Program-made: the position numbers and the translations under genes
In this document: one piece after another, positions 11,403-24,640 of the stretch
How positions within the stretch are numbered: position 1 is the stretch's first letter
Layout of the letters: each line of letters begins with the position of its first letter
Origin: Lethocerus indicus
Lineage: Eukaryota; Arthropoda; Insecta; Hemiptera; Belostomatidae
Direction of reading: 5' to 3'
Length of the DNA: 64,000 nt
Assembly (NCBI GenBank): GCA_019843655.1
Contig: JACDQD010000006.1
Span: 11,152,034-11,216,033, forward strand
The notes under the pieces: model-generated
Seen by the model: the letters and a program-made list of their open reading frames with translations, nothing else
Databases searched by the model: none
Told to the model about the DNA's origin: nothing

Positions 11403-14400
11403 ATACTTGAATACGCTTTGTAACAGGCGGGGAACGTGGTACATTCTCTATTCTGTATTCATACCGTATATCACGTAAGCCGAGTGTACACAACTAGAAC
11501 GAATATTTCGTCACATTTCCAAAGCGTTAGAACGTCCGAGACTTCCAAGTAGGGAGAAAGCAGTAGAGGGCTGGGGAGGAGGCGTTTCATATTTTTTTTT
11601 TGTGAAGGATATTAAAGAGCGTAGTATTGATTGACTTTAAGTAGAAATCTCAACTTGTCCCGCCCCCCTCCCTGACAATTACCGGGCTAAATATAGAACA
11701 AGTTGTGGTCAGACTGGTACAAATTTAGACCAGATGTAAATATAAAGTGTCGGGCCGGTAGGTAGGCGAAGGCGAAGGAGAAGGAGATTGCCTTCTCTCC
11801 CCCCATTTTCGTCTTTCCCTCGTCTCTTTCTCCCGGCCTAACGGCAAATCGCCCACGGCGCTGGCATAAACCAAATTGATATTTAAATATAGGCCCGATC
11901 GGTTTGGACAGAGACGTAGCGCTCCGGGCAACCGGGCGTGACACCTATTATTAAAAAATTGAATTTTTCTCACTGAGAGTTGGAAATGTGTCAGCGTCCG
12001 CCTCTCACTCACTGTTCCCCACTTCACCACCCCCACCGACAAATCATACTTTCTCCCCTCACGGTAGCTTCATTAATTTCCCCCCGCATAATAATGCGGC
12101 TTATTCAAACATCGGATAACAGTTTTTGTACAATTTGTTCTTTTGTAAAATGTATTCACAATTTTGTGATTTTTATCAACTGCCTGCACGTATCCCAGTT
12201 GGGTCCACTACGCTTTATTATTATGGTTACTTTTTCCGCATGATGAACTCTGCAAACCAACTCCTTTTTTTTGGGTTCTTCTAATTCGAAAAACACGCAA
12301 ATAAACTGAAAGTTATGGACCACAACGGTAAAACAACCGATCTACGTAGAATGTACCATTTTTTACTATAACGATTACAAAGGAGCTGGAATCTACCGGA
12401 ATTTACTTGAACTATTAGCGAGGAGAAAGTGTTGCACTCTATCGTGGAAACATTAATCTAATCGCTTGGTGAGTATATTACTTTTTAAACGATATCCGTA
12501 TTTTCTCCAAGAAACGTGTTCTAATAAAAGAATACTAACGATAGAGTACTAACAATATGATAACCATTAACGGGCGTAAACTAAAATCCACAGCCAAAAA
12601 CCATAAATTATATACATTTATGTAGGATGCGGTACATTTAATGTAGTAAGCAATACCTAGAACGCCAAATTTGGTCATTTATGCTAAGGCAACTGAGTTA
12701 TTAAATAATTTATTCAGTAGGCGTGAATATTATCTAATGCAGGAGAGAAAACGAAAACCAACCATCACCTACACGTGGGATCAGTCCTCACTAAGGCATT
12801 CAGGCGGAGCGAATTTTGCTAACTCACGATTAGCGAGGCTCACCGGTTATTGGGTCATGAAAACTGGAAGTGAAAGAAATCGTTTCAAGAGACAAATTGT
12901 GGTTTCCATTTATCATACAGTTTGTTCAAAACGCCATTTTTTGTGAGTACCAATTCGCCTAGACAGGTAATAAATAACTCATGGTCCACTATTTCATACT
13001 TCGATTTTTTAAAACATATATTAATTATTATTAATAAGTATTATTAATTCCGTGCCAGGCAAACGCAGCCTGTTTCAACGGAATAAAGTGTGCCTTAGAA
13101 TATTTCTTATTTTTCAATTTATTACCCTTGGTCCTTGGAGGAAACGGTGTAAAGACAGCATTATTAATAGTGCAATATAAATCGCAAATTCAATGTTAGT
13201 TTTTCACGAGTGTCCCATCTATATTAAGATTTTTTTCTGTTTCAGCTGGTTCAGCAGACGTGTAACAGCGGTCGTTTTTCCCTTGTTTACCAGTTGATTA
13301 TGTACAATATAATGAATCACCACAAGATCTTAGAGTAATCTCCAATAATCAAGAAAGTACTGCAGAACTTCTTATGGAATCACCGCTTCTAATTATTGAA
13401 ATATTCTTCTGAATGTATGCATATATGTGGACTCTTGAATAATTCATTTAAGATTTCCTTTTATGTCGACCTCGCTGACTGACAAAATATTTGTACGGGC
13501 TTGTGCAAACTTCTTTTTTCGTAAGTATCGAAGAAGGTCTCATATTGCATGCATACGCAGCGGTGCTCAGATTCATCGGCCTAATTATTATCATTCTCTT
13601 TTACCTCCTGAAAGCATATTAAGTAAAAATATGTGTTCAAGTAAATGGTTATCAAATGGAACCAACTATTGTGTTCCAAACCTTCGAATTGTGATAAAAG
13701 GCATTCGTTCGAGCGAAATTTCATGCGCAGCGCACGTCTGGCTTAGACATTGTTGATGACTGATTCATAAGGTGGTGAAGGCCACAATTGGTACTGCTTG
13801 AAAGACAAATATTATTTCAACTTGCCTAAAGGAACATGAACGGCGACGCAGGTTGATTGCAGTGATAAAGGGTATAGTAGAAATTCTCTATTATATTTCC
13901 TGTTCATCAAAAATTGCCAATATAATTCTCTTTATACGGTTACCATTTAATTTTCTTTTACTTGCCTGTAATAGTGAAGTCAGATCTAAAATTACCTCAT
14001 AAATTTAGATTAATCTGCATCCCTCCTGATTTGTTATCTTCTGCCAGTACTTAACAGTCCATAAACCAATTGCAAGCGGCTCGGTTTTAATTTGAATAAT
14101 CCTTTAGGATTATATCACCGTCATCAATAGGATGCTAATTGTCAGCTCCACCCCTAATGAGCTTAAAGGCGTCCTCGCGCCCTCTCTGATTTACCAGCCG
14201 ATTCTTTTCGGTCTTCGTCCTGGATTTATTCCTTTAAACGGATAAAATCGTTCTTGTCGTAGGGGGAACCCTCCGGACCTCATTTAGCTGAAGTTAGCTG
14301 TGTGGAAATAGGAGTTGAAACTCAATTCGTTGAAACCACCATCCATGGGAACTAAATTTTTTATTACAGATATTGTAAAATATTGATACGTCAAGATAAA

Positions 14401-15561
14401 GTAAATGTCATTTTCGGACTGGATCCATCTTGACCGCCGGTTGATAAACATGGTTTTTATAGGAATAGGAATGGTACGGAATTCTTGGCTCGTATCTATG
14501 GTGTATGTAGCTCGAAATTAACATAGCGTATCAAGAGACTATAAAATGTTGCTGGTAGTTTATTATAAAAAAAAACGTCACAGTGTGTGAGATTGATAAT
14601 TCAACGGAGAAATAAATTTGCAGCCGTCCACCGCTGTCATCGATATAACTGGTGAAGGATTGTATTGTACATGCCTTGTCTCGTTTTTACAGTCCCCGGG
14701 TGACTTACCCCGGCACGGCGGATTACTCCGACATTCGTTTTATTACCAAACGTGACGCGTTTTGGTATGCCAATTTGTCAGAATCCACATCAAGAAAATA
14801 TTCATTCAAAAATGTATTAAATAAAAAAATATATAATAAGTTCTCAGAAAAAATAAAAACTATCACGGCATGAAGACGTATATTCTTCGAGGTTTTTTCG
14901 CTGAAAACTACATTAAAATATTGCACAATTTGTCTCCTCTTGAGTTTAGATCCGGAATTGCATCAAGTTATGCATCGAAGAACGCTCTCACGGAGGCGTG
15001 CTGACGGGCACTGTTTTTTTCACTCCTACGATCCGCATTGCAGAGATTCAGAAACCGCTGGTACAGCGGTGCCAAGTAAATAAACGGGGAAATTTGGATG
15101 CGCCAGTTTCCAAAAGTCCGAGAAATTTAAATTCGTCCGCTCCCCCCGATTCTGACTCATCGGACGAATTCCGGCGGTCTCCAGTTCCCGTTAAACTGCC
15201 GCGGGAATAATTCGGCCCGGACATTGTTGATTCCTCAGCCGCGTGCGCAAACCGATGTCGGAGAAACTGCTTTTCTAAAAAGAAGTCCAGCCATCGTTTA
15301 TTTCCTTCTGTACCTAGTTCCTGCCGCTTTTCTAGAATATCGTTAGACTATGAACACGGAAATAATCGTAGAAAACCTGCACATAATTGCAATGAGCTCA
15401 AAATTATTCAGTTGTGGAATATTTGTGGAGATGCATTCAAAAAACGCATATTTGTGGTATAATAATAATAAATTGTTTCGGAAGAAAGAATTTCATATAA
15501 TCAATGGGCTTTTCGGTCAATTCCTTTTGAAGTACAAATGTTAGTTCTATTTTTAAATGGT
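11403..15561. other. AT-rich non-coding stretch
   Basis: Unique sequence, with a CpG-richer patch at about 11760-12080 holding GAAGGC-type short repeats and another at 14660-14760. Splice-acceptor-like sites occur (for example TTCTGTTTCAG near 13235) but no exon-like frame follows. Nothing here resembles a known protein. Confidence 0.55.
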
Positions 15562-15582
15562 TTCTTCTTCTTCTTCTTCTTC
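15562..15582. repeat. TTC trinucleotide microsatellite
   Basis: Seven tandem TTC units. Confidence 0.95.
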
Positions 15583-18000
15583 TCATATTTATGCAATGGC
15601 TTAAAGGGAGTGGAGATTCCCTCGGAAGGCCGACTAATTAACTTAATGGAGGTTTTTAATTACGTTAATTGACTCGTAATTGACATTAACTGAAGATGTG
15701 TCTCAGCCAACTGTGCCTGAATTAACGGCATTCATATCCAACACTCGTTCAACTCCTATTAATAGTGGATAAACAACAGAGGGAAAATTAAATAAAATGT
15801 ATTTTCCTTTCCAGTCTCTACAATCTTAACGTCATTATTAATGGCAATTTTCAGAAACTTATTATGGACTATAATACCTTTTTTGTGGGTACAAATTAAC
15901 ATTTGATGTTATTATAGTTCTGTAAAACCCCAAGTGAGTATAAAATGGTGTAAATGAAAATTTCAAGAACTTGGATTTTAGTGCTAAAATAATTTAATTT
16001 CAGGATGGCATAAGATACGAAGGGGATCACACCTGATCTTGACATCCTATTTTCCATATATCACAGCCATATATAATAATGAATACCTTGCGTACATTTT
16101 TTCCCAATAGCGGAAGTGGATTCAGAACTATACGTTTATGAGGGCGGCGGCGAGACTGTCCATTGCGTGACCTCGCGGGGCGGCCCACGTGGCCAACTGG
16201 CTCGTTCTCTTCTTTCCAAGAGGGAGTACCATTCTAGAAAAACTCTCTGGAACACTCGGCGACAATTGGTTAGTGTCAAGTTATATTTAGAGAGCCCTAG
16301 TTTTAATTAGCATTGATTAATCCAGTCGGGAATTCGCGAGACCTGCAACCGTCAGTTTCATTATAACACATTGGGATGTACTGGGAAATTCCTATGAGAG
16401 CATTCTTCCCTCTGACGATTCTGTTGCTTAGCTGCTTTTTCAGAAACCGCAGCTTTACCCTGAAATATGATTGTTAGACTTAGCCAGTCCAAAATTGGAC
16501 CGCTCCGATGTATATATAAACCGCCTCAAAAAATTGGGTAGCTTAAACATGGGCAACCCAGATAATTAAATGGAAATAATAATGGTCTGATAATCTGTTT
16601 TTTGAAAAAATCATTTGATACAAATCATTCAGCCGGACTAAATAATTTTACGGTATTGAAATGCATTTAAAGCAACCTAACAGTCACTAGCGCTATATGT
16701 TCCATCACTTTCGGTAACAAACTTCAATCGGATGATTTAAGTAAACATTATGTATTTTTAAAATACAATCATCATTCATTACTGCTAAATTAGAAATTTT
16801 TCAGTCTATTTAATGCAAATATCGGTTTACTAAAAGAATTGTGAGTTACAAAACAGTACACAGCATATTGCCGTAATCAATTTTTCAAAACTATTTCTTT
16901 ACATTGGAACCTAGAGTCTTTAACGCATTAAAAATACTCCCGCAATTAATAAATCTAATGACGTTTTCTTACATACTTATTGGGCACACAACATTGACGC
17001 CTTGTAGGTCTAGCATTAGACGCCGTGTCAAATCCAATAGATACTTGGGATTATTGGACTAACCGAGAACTGCAGAATTCGGTGAGCTTTGGTCTTTCAC
17101 ATGGTAATGTATGTATTACTATTGACCAATGCCCTGAGGAAAAATTAGTGGAATCTCAGTTTCTATTTGTTTTATTATTATATTTTATTTTTTAAAATTA
17201 TATTCTTCCCTATCTAGCGACGATTCTGCATTTTCTTTATATTTCCTTAAATTCGTTAAATGCTTTCTTTATTAGTATAATTGAATGCGGGAGTATAAAT
17301 ATAAGCAAGACGCTTAATGAATCTCTATATAAAAAGTTCAACATTAAATAAAATAACACAAACAGAATAATTTTCAGAGGGGGTAAATCTGACATCACAA
17401 CCCCTTCACGAGGTATTAATGTATTTGTAATTAGAACGGAATTCGCTGCTTGATATCATGACCGGATACAATAATTGTTTTTTTTCATATTTAGAAATAA
17501 CCACCCCCTACTCACTTCACTCGCCAATCCCTGCTGGGACCATGAGAAGAGATTTCTCAATATTACTGCTTCCACGGAAACAAATGCATCCTTTTAACCC
17601 TTTTTAATATAGCACGATTTTATCGACGCTAAATTATAGTTACTACTAGGGAAAACGGAAAAGAGAAATTTTTACCGTCTGGTAAAAACATGAGTAGATA
17701 CCACATTAGTCAATACGCCGGTCCAAGAATCGCAATCGTCATAACAATACATAAATCGTAAAAGAAAATTTTCACGGTCATCAAAGTTCCTCATAACCAA
17801 TAGGGGAGAAATGATTTGTAACTCGAAATCATGGAGAACATTAACTAGACTGTCGGGAGATGACAGGGGGATAATTCGGATTATTGGAATTCCTTGGCCC
17901 CCCATTTTTTTCCTTTCCCGAGGTCTCCATCCAATTACAGAGCCAGTGGCTTATACGTCTGTATAGGTGTGTGTGCGTGAGCGTGTATATAGACAATGGG
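15583..18000. other. AT-rich non-coding stretch
   Basis: Mostly AT-rich. A short GC-richer patch at about 16130-16270 is open for 64 codons but shows no domain. No repeats or RNA genes are visible. Confidence 0.55.
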
Positions 18001-18440
18001 AGGAGGGACAATTGCGCAGTAAATTATGATTGACCGGCATTGTGAGACATCAAGTAAGCGGGCCGGCCCGACAATGAACTGGGCTATCGGCCGTACTTCA
18101 ATTGTTTTCTCGTTTTTTCGACGCGGCGGACAAAGCCAGAGTGACCGGAGGCTTTGGACATGGACACCTGTGGCGGAGCCCATTGTTTTGCCCGGTTTCT
18201 CAATGAAGAACCAATAATTCATAACAAAGCGATAAACGCTCGGGGCCGTCCCCAGAGCACAATCGGGCCCAGATCAAAGCCTCCCCCGTGCCGCCCCTCA
18301 TTCCACAATGGCACCCGCCTGATTGACTCTCCCACCACACTATTTGCACGTGGACACGCTTCCCCATCAATGAGGATCTTTCTTCCTCTCAGCCTTGGAG
18401 ATGATTTTCGAAACAGTCTTCTCCCCACCGGGTGATGTAA
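18001..18440. promoter_or_regulatory. GC-richer island, possible conserved non-coding element
   Basis: A block of about 440 bases rich in GGCC and CpG, flanked on both sides by AT-rich DNA. Frames are open on both strands (for example 18154-18435 plus and 18219-18428 minus), which reflects low stop frequency and not coding. Regulatory function is inferred from composition only. Confidence 0.22.
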
Positions 18441-20439
18441 CTCATCACTTTTATAACTAGCTTTTATACCATAGTACCTTATCTAATAGGATACGAATGA
18501 AATGTTGCGCGATGTAACTGCGATCGTTGGAAGAAACTCTTAGGCTTTATTTTATTGAAAAATTATTTTCAATTCATTCGTACAAGGTGTCCCAGAATGG
18601 AGGAACAAACATTTTCAAAAATAACTGCTCATTCATAACATTAATAGAAAACAGCACTATAAAAAATATACGAATACGCTGATGCGACTTAAATATAATT
18701 TTCGTCTCCCGAGTCCATCATAATTTCACAAAATTAGTTCCCAGGAACCGAGTTATTTCGAGCACTTCATGAACGTGATGGGTAGCGTCGCACACTGCGA
18801 CTAATAATGGAAATGGATGGGGCGGTGCTGGTAATAGCTGACACTGTCATGAGAACTAACCAGCGGACAGTATGGGCGCTAGTTTAACTATACGGGACGT
18901 TAATACAATTTGGAGACGCGTCACATAAAGAAGGATATTTCTCCGAAGGGTCCCCCGTTTCGGTGCTTTTTAAGTTCATGACTTATCGCGTCTAATCAGG
19001 AAACGACTCGGAGAATTCCAGTGTAAAGCCTCCCTTCTTAATCGGTGAGGGTGTTCGAATTACATTTTTATTGAAGTCGTTTAGTAGAGGAAGCTGTGAC
19101 GCGGGTGTGGGCGGAGGGTTGCGTGCTGGTTCATTTCCCGTCGGTATTGAGAGTCGCATACAGTCTCTGCCTTACCCTCAATTCTGTCCGATTCGGAGCG
19201 ATGTAATGCAGATGTTATATACCTCCTTTTTATATCAGTCAGATTCTACAAAGAGACCATGTACTCATGGAAGTGATGTCACTGAAATTTAGCTGACACA
19301 TAAGACCAAACCCGGTTGGCTGTTTTATGTAGCGTCAACTGTCAAACGATTACAGGTAATGACATTGAATACAATGAATGTCAAGATTTCGAAAGAAAAG
19401 TCCAGGCACCCAAAAATTCTCGCGCTGATTAAAAATCAACAATTGAAGGTATTTTCGGTCCAATTACTACCAAAACTGTAATTTGTACGGCCTGTAATTG
19501 TGGGCCTGTAGAACAAATGTGCAGCTCACGAATTGTTCTACTAGTCGGCGATTTACTCATGCTTTTTTAGAGCGTCCAGACAGGCATAGACACGTGATTC
19601 ATAGAGACGTGCGAGCGACGAGAAAATAGACATTTAGAGCCAGTACACGTGGAGGAGGCCCTGATCGGACTCCTCATCTCTTCCTGCGTTCTATCCTACG
19701 GCGGATTTTCCGGCCTTTTGGCCAATGTTTAGCGCTAGTGCGAAAAAGAAAGAACCGGAGCGAACAACTCAATGTACACAACTGTATATTTCTCGTCCGT
19801 TTGTTTGTTTTTTTCCTATCACTATTTACAAAACGGTCGGGGGTTGTTTACAGATTTTCCCTTGTAAACCAGGTTGTTTGCTTTGGGTGAAAAACTGGGC
19901 GCGCACTACCCCGGTGGAGTTCACTAAATTAGCCTTCCCACTATCGCCTCCGCTGTTCAAATTTCTTAGAAATTCCCAAGATTTTCTTAGTAAATTGAAA
20001 ACGCGCCTAATTATATTATCCCGAATAATATAAATGTTAAAATTGTAATAAAATAATTAGTACAAAAACATAAAACGCACGACGTCAAGCAAGAATCGAT
20101 CATTTCTTTGCGACATGTCTTGATGATGTTTATGGCTCACGACTGACCCGCGTACCACAAGTAGTACCACTATTTTAACTTTTCATTATGTCCATTTTTA
20201 TGAATCAATTGAAATAAGAAAATATGATTGCTTTGAATAATTTGGGATCATTCTTAGATAAATGAAAAAATGCTTGGTTATCGTTATGGTTTTGTACTGA
20301 TTCTCGTATGTGCTCTATTGTTTTTTCTATTTCCACTCTACATTTGACAATTATCCTTTACAGTTCCTATTTCGTCTGTCCGTTTCGAATGCACCTGTTT
20401 TTTCCAGTCAACATGTCCGGACGGAGTATGAACGTATAT
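18441..20439. other. Non-coding stretch with a possible transposon edge
   Basis: AT-rich. The motif ACAAGGTGTCCCAGAATGG at 18582-18600, followed within about 150 bases by CCGAGTTATTTCGA, resembles sequences at the ends of dispersed repeats in several insect genomes, but I see no coding part or matching far end. The rest holds small CpG-richer patches (about 19080-19200 and 19610-19720) and no gene. Confidence 0.4.
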
Positions 20440-20770
20440 TTACGTAATTGGTAATGTCAACTCGCCGAAGACGATCGTCAAAATTTGACCGCGAGGTCTC
20501 GAGGACCCCGTTTCATGAATTATGAATGAGCGGGCACATGAATTACGGCCCATTGTCTGACAGGCGGACAGCATTAGACTCGCGACCGATCTCGCCCCGA
20601 GAATAAAGACGGTACAGAAATAAAACAAATAAATAATGAAATATAATTATCGCGCAGATTGTTTCGATTCTTTATCCCGGTTATTTATTTGATTGGGCTC
20701 AATCGCGGGTCCTCGGCTTTTTATCGATTATTAATTCTCTGACCCATCGGGCAAAGTGCACTAGAGATAC
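20440..20770. promoter_or_regulatory. GC-richer island, possible conserved non-coding element
   Basis: Balanced-composition block with dense short palindromic pieces (GAGGTCTCGAGGACC, ATGAATTATGAAT) and several TAAT/ATTA cores. No frame resembles a protein. It looks like slowly evolving non-coding DNA, though only alignment can show that. Confidence 0.25.
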
Positions 20771-21815
20771 CACAAATGAAACGGGATTCATCATTGTCCG
20801 GGCCGTTACATAATTACGTGATTTATGTGGGTTTTGTACCGGAATTTCCTGTAACTCAACCTTAAAAACCCTAAAATTATATCTAATCAACGAGTATTCA
20901 TTTATGTCGGACTGATATCTATAGCGAAAATCGAATCTGGCAACACTGCTTTCTATAGAAATGGACGAAATCAATTTTCATTCTCATTCCTGGAGAAATA
21001 TCTTAAATATCAGTCTGCAATAAATAGTGTGGCTTATCTTCCATCGGCTGAATGGCTGCGGCTGAAACTACAATTTATCTCACTGTAAGAAATATGAGAA
21101 ACAGAATTGCAATAAATAATAAAACAAAGTAAATAAAGACTCGAGCGGGCATTGAAAAACCCAGCTTGAGTCGTGCTCTGCCTCTTCCGTTGTGCAACAC
21201 AGTAAGTTGAGAGTTAATGTGCCTCCTGTAGATAATGTACCATGCGGTGTGTAATGTCTTTTCTTATAAGAGGAAGTTTCAAACTCGGTATTTTGATACT
21301 TTTATGCTGTTTAAACGAGGCGTGTTTTTGTAAAAATACTAATGTCTTCCGGAGAACATATAGCAAGAAGAACTTCCCAAAGAAGTTACAACACAAAAAT
21401 TTACCGGCGAACCTTATAACACGTATTAATTTTGTAGTGCTTGCCGTACATGTCTCTTACTTTTAAGAAAGATTCTATCTTTAGTTATCTATTCTCTTTA
21501 ATGATCTATTAAAAATGTCTGCAGGTTATTATACATCTTGTTGTCTTCCTACCCTTATAGACATAAATAATCGAACTTACAGCTTACTGAAATGTTGGTT
21601 TGATTGATCAGGAAAATTAAAATACTTTTAAAAACCACTCACTCACAAATTTCAGACCGTACTTAGCAGATATCAAATTACACTTGAATTTAGTGTAATG
21701 TTTCATATGTGGTGAGTAAGTAATATAATGCTCTAAATAGTACATTTCTACTATCTTCACTATACACGTAACAATACTTTTGGGCTTATCTAAGTGCACC
21801 AAACTAGATGCCTAA
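20771..21815. other. AT-rich non-coding stretch
   Basis: No gene is supported. A 74-codon frame at 21242-21466 begins with a hydrophobic segment resembling a signal peptide and has four Cys, but nothing follows and no family is recognised. Confidence 0.5.
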
Positions 21816-22190
21816 CTAGATGCTATATTTGAGAGTAATTCGTTCTATAATATCAGTTACTTTGGGCGTTCCAACTAGGTTCTGTACATCGTCAGACCGC
21901 ATTCTGGGCGTTATCTCTAGGGCATTACGAAGGAATTTATTCTGCGATATCTGAGGTTCTTTAATTCGATCGTGGGTGTGAGTTGCGCTAAACAGGACAC
22001 GCGTAAAGTAGACTGGGTCTGTTTTATACATTGTCAGTTTCGACTGCCCATTAAGTGTCTGAAACGTGAAAAGATTGCAATGTCTCCCGAGTTTACTTTC
22101 TATCCGTCGGTTTACAGTTCCATGTGGGTTGACCGCAGGAGACTCGCAAATGGACGAAGAAGGGCACTTCTTCTTTAGCCGATTTCTTTA
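21816..22190 (-). mobile_element. Jockey-like retrotransposon fragment, C-terminal part of pol (degenerate)
   Basis: On the minus strand, 22031-21816 is open for 71 codons and continues upstream in frame without a Met to about 22180. The readable order is that of the region after the reverse-transcriptase domain in Jockey-like elements: KCPSSS, then LGRHCNLFTFQTLNGQSKL, then YKTDPVYFTRVLFSA, then QISQNKFLRNAL (residues 27-38), then GTPKVTDIIERI. Family consensus here is roughly LLNxxSKL, LYKTxIRPILTYA, LQxxQNKxLR, and PTxxDxI. About six residues are missing between SKL and YKT, and the KYLGxxLD block upstream is absent, so internal deletions are likely. It is a dead remnant. The assignment rests on motif order and not on a database match. 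Confidence 0.65.
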
Positions 22191-22539
22191 GCATTCCGAA
22201 TTGGAAGTATTGTTTTTTCTCCGGTACGTGAGATCCCGTTTTATCCGCTTTCTCCCAGCCTTTTTGTCTCAATTTCCCAGCCTATTTGCTCCCAGAATGG
22301 GTAGAAACAGTTTACTGGCAGGACTCCTCACCGGCTGCCGGTATAGAAACGGAATACTACTGAAGATGACGAAACTCCGAACTGGTCTAGAATCATAGAC
22401 TCGATTAAAGCCAAAAAATTGCTGTTTGAGCAGTAGAATGCGGGAAATAACGAATGTTAGAGAGGTCATACACTCAGTTAAATGTATTTTTTAATTTATG
22501 TTAACTTAAAATGGTTCCGGGAGCGTCGACCCATTTTAA
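22191..22539. other. Unassigned DNA between two Jockey-like pieces
   Basis: If the two flanking minus-strand pieces belong to one copy, the reverse-transcriptase core should lie here, but only about 350 bases separate them where roughly 1 kb is expected. One minus-strand frame near 22395-22335 reads LDQFG followed by SSSVV, loosely like the QFGFRxxHST block. I would not call it with confidence. Confidence 0.3.
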
Positions 22540-22758
22540 TTAGGTCCTTTGCTCAAAAGAAAGGACTGGATTTGAGAAGAAGTGGCGGTTTAGGATATCC
22601 TGAGCCTTATTATCCTTATATAGGAGATTATTTGCGTTGAATGGGACTCGACAGTCGGAGAGTGATTGAGTGGAGGATTGGCTAACGGCCGCCCTCTCCA
22701 GTTTGGCACAGTGACAGTCATTGTCTGCAACCCATTTTGGCACTGTGTAGGATACCAC
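22540..22758 (-). mobile_element. Possible Jockey-like fragment from upstream of the reverse transcriptase
   Basis: A minus-strand frame of 72 codons contains RVPFNANNLLYKDNKAQDI followed by LNRHFFSNP (about residues 37-64). This resembles the linker just before the reverse-transcriptase domain of Jockey elements, where a G-x-x-Y-S-x-x-x-KA-x-x-L/F-A-x-x-F pattern is usual. It lies upstream, in minus-strand order, of the C-terminal piece at 21816-22190, as one decayed copy would require. The similarity is short, so this is tentative. Confidence 0.4.
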
Positions 22759-23769
22759 AATGGGTTAATGGCAAACACGTTAATATTTCACATACACTCC
22801 CCCTCATCCACCGCCTTCTGCTTCTCATTGTATTTATGGTACTCAGCTTCACTCAGGACAGTTGCTCTAATGAGTCCAAGAATGGTATTGCGTCAACTCT
22901 GATGTCAGAAATAATTATAAGGCTTATTTCCCCAGAATTATTAATTATGTACGGAACTATAAACATTCAAGCATACTTCATAGAAGAAATCCTGTAACAG
23001 ATATTGTACACAGCCTATCAGTGAGTACATAATGAAATTTCCTCGCGTGAAATGTTTTCACGTACGTTCCCAATAACTTTTTAACTCGGTAAATATTTTA
23101 ACTTCAAGAAAGTGCGCATATCTCGAAACATTTCTGTATGCTAGTTTTTTTCTGAGAACACAAACCAATAATAACAGATAGTGTTTAATCTGACGTTTCA
23201 TTGCTGAAGATTAATATCCCGACCGTATTGGGATGACCTTTACGATAATAGTTTCCGTCGTCCGTGGATAATACTGAGTCGACTCATGGTTCCGAGAACG
23301 GTATCAATTTCAGTGCTGTATTAATAAATCTTCCTCTTGTTTTGATCAGTTATTAAAAGTAATGAGAGTCCAGTCGTATGAATCAAGCCGAGCATCCGCG
23401 ATACCGCTATTCTCTGAAGCGCTCACCACCGAGGAAAATGTCTAATTAAGCGCACAATTTTAATTAAGCGCTGTCGTAATCTGTTCTTGGGAATACGCTT
23501 TCCGATAATTACTCTCGCCCCACTTATTGATTTATTTGTAAAATATATTCCAATCGAAATAATCAACAGTTAAGTCACTGTTCGGAATATTTTATTTTAT
23601 TCTATTAAGTTTACCGGAGTTATTTGAAATTATCTCATAATTAATTCAAATATGCAATTGAAGGAATACTCGGTTCGCCACCTTAATTGCTACTACAGGA
23701 AATAATTAGATTATACAATTAATTCAACAGTCAATCCCCTGACGGGTATTATTACATAATACATCCAGA

Positions 23770-23775
<6 letters not shown>
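22759..23775. other. AT-rich non-coding stretch with a homeodomain-type direct repeat
   Basis: No gene. An 11-base direct repeat TAATTAAGCGC occurs at 23443-23453 and 23461-23471. The remainder is AT-rich unique DNA. Confidence 0.55.

Positions 23776-23818
<43 letters not shown>
23776..23818. repeat. TA dinucleotide microsatellite
   Basis: An uninterrupted AT/TA run of about 43 bases that can extrude as a cruciform. Confidence 0.97.
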
Positions 23819-23821
<3 letters not shown>

Positions 23822-24289
23822 GGCCCTCGTAAATTTACGTATTTATAGAATAAAATTATTATTATAAAAATCGCGGTATCCTTTTATGTGTCAAATTATG
23901 ATTGCGTTATTGGAAGGTGTTGCTGAGAATAACGCTAAAAATAAAAAAGATTGCTTTTTAAAATGGTGTCGATAAGTCAAGGACTTGTTTAACTACATTA
24001 CAGCTCTTATCTTACTTTGAAGGCTAGAAGTTCAATGATGTGGCGTGGCGGGCTTTGAGCTTTTCGCTTCGTGCCTCATGATAAACTATGGAAACTATTA
24101 AACTTTTCTCTTGCTGCCAATCAGCTTAACATTACCAAAGTTCGTTCTGTACCTGTCACCTATAGGATGAAAGAATCGTTTGGAAAAAAGAAATATAAAT
24201 ATAAGAGGAATTATATTGAATTATGGTTCAAAGCCGGGCTTTAGAACTAAATCTTGTGGATTAATTGTATTTGCAACTGTTTTTTTAGA
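23819..24289. other. AT-rich non-coding stretch
   Basis: I see no gene, RNA or repeat in this stretch. Confidence 0.55.
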
Positions 24290-24640
24290 CCGTTAAATTC
24301 AATCATTTTTGAACAGTTATTTAGAGCTCCACCGTGGTTATCGCGGTTAACGTCGTTGGTTGTTCCCGTTGGAGAGCATTTTGTTACGAGGTGCTGTGCG
24401 GAGTGGATGACTGGCGAGAAATCGGCAACTAAATACAGATTCCGCACGGTATTGTCGGCGGGCAGGTCAATTAAAAATCATTGGGCGGTGGCAAATAAAT
24501 GCCGTTTCAATAATCGGTTACAATTAATTACCGACGCGACGGCCAAAGGAGGTGGTGATAAGGGGACCTCGTGTTGAATGACCTCCGGGCACACAAGAGT
24601 ACGAGAGTCTCGTCCCCCGACTGAGTCAGCCGCCTGTTAT
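24290..24640. promoter_or_regulatory. GC-richer island with TAAT cores, possible conserved non-coding element
   Basis: A block of balanced composition with CAATTAAAAATCATTG, CAAATAAATG, CAATAATCGG and CAATTAATTACCG motifs at about 24468-24535. A 107-codon plus-strand frame (24254-24577) covers it but has no domain, and the opposite strand is open too (24247-24447). The motif clustering suggests an enhancer, by inference. Confidence 0.28.

Noticed and set aside
21242..21466. Signal-peptide-like frame with several Cys
   Set aside because: The hydrophobic start is plausible, but the rest is Lys/Asn-rich AT-driven sequence with no pattern.
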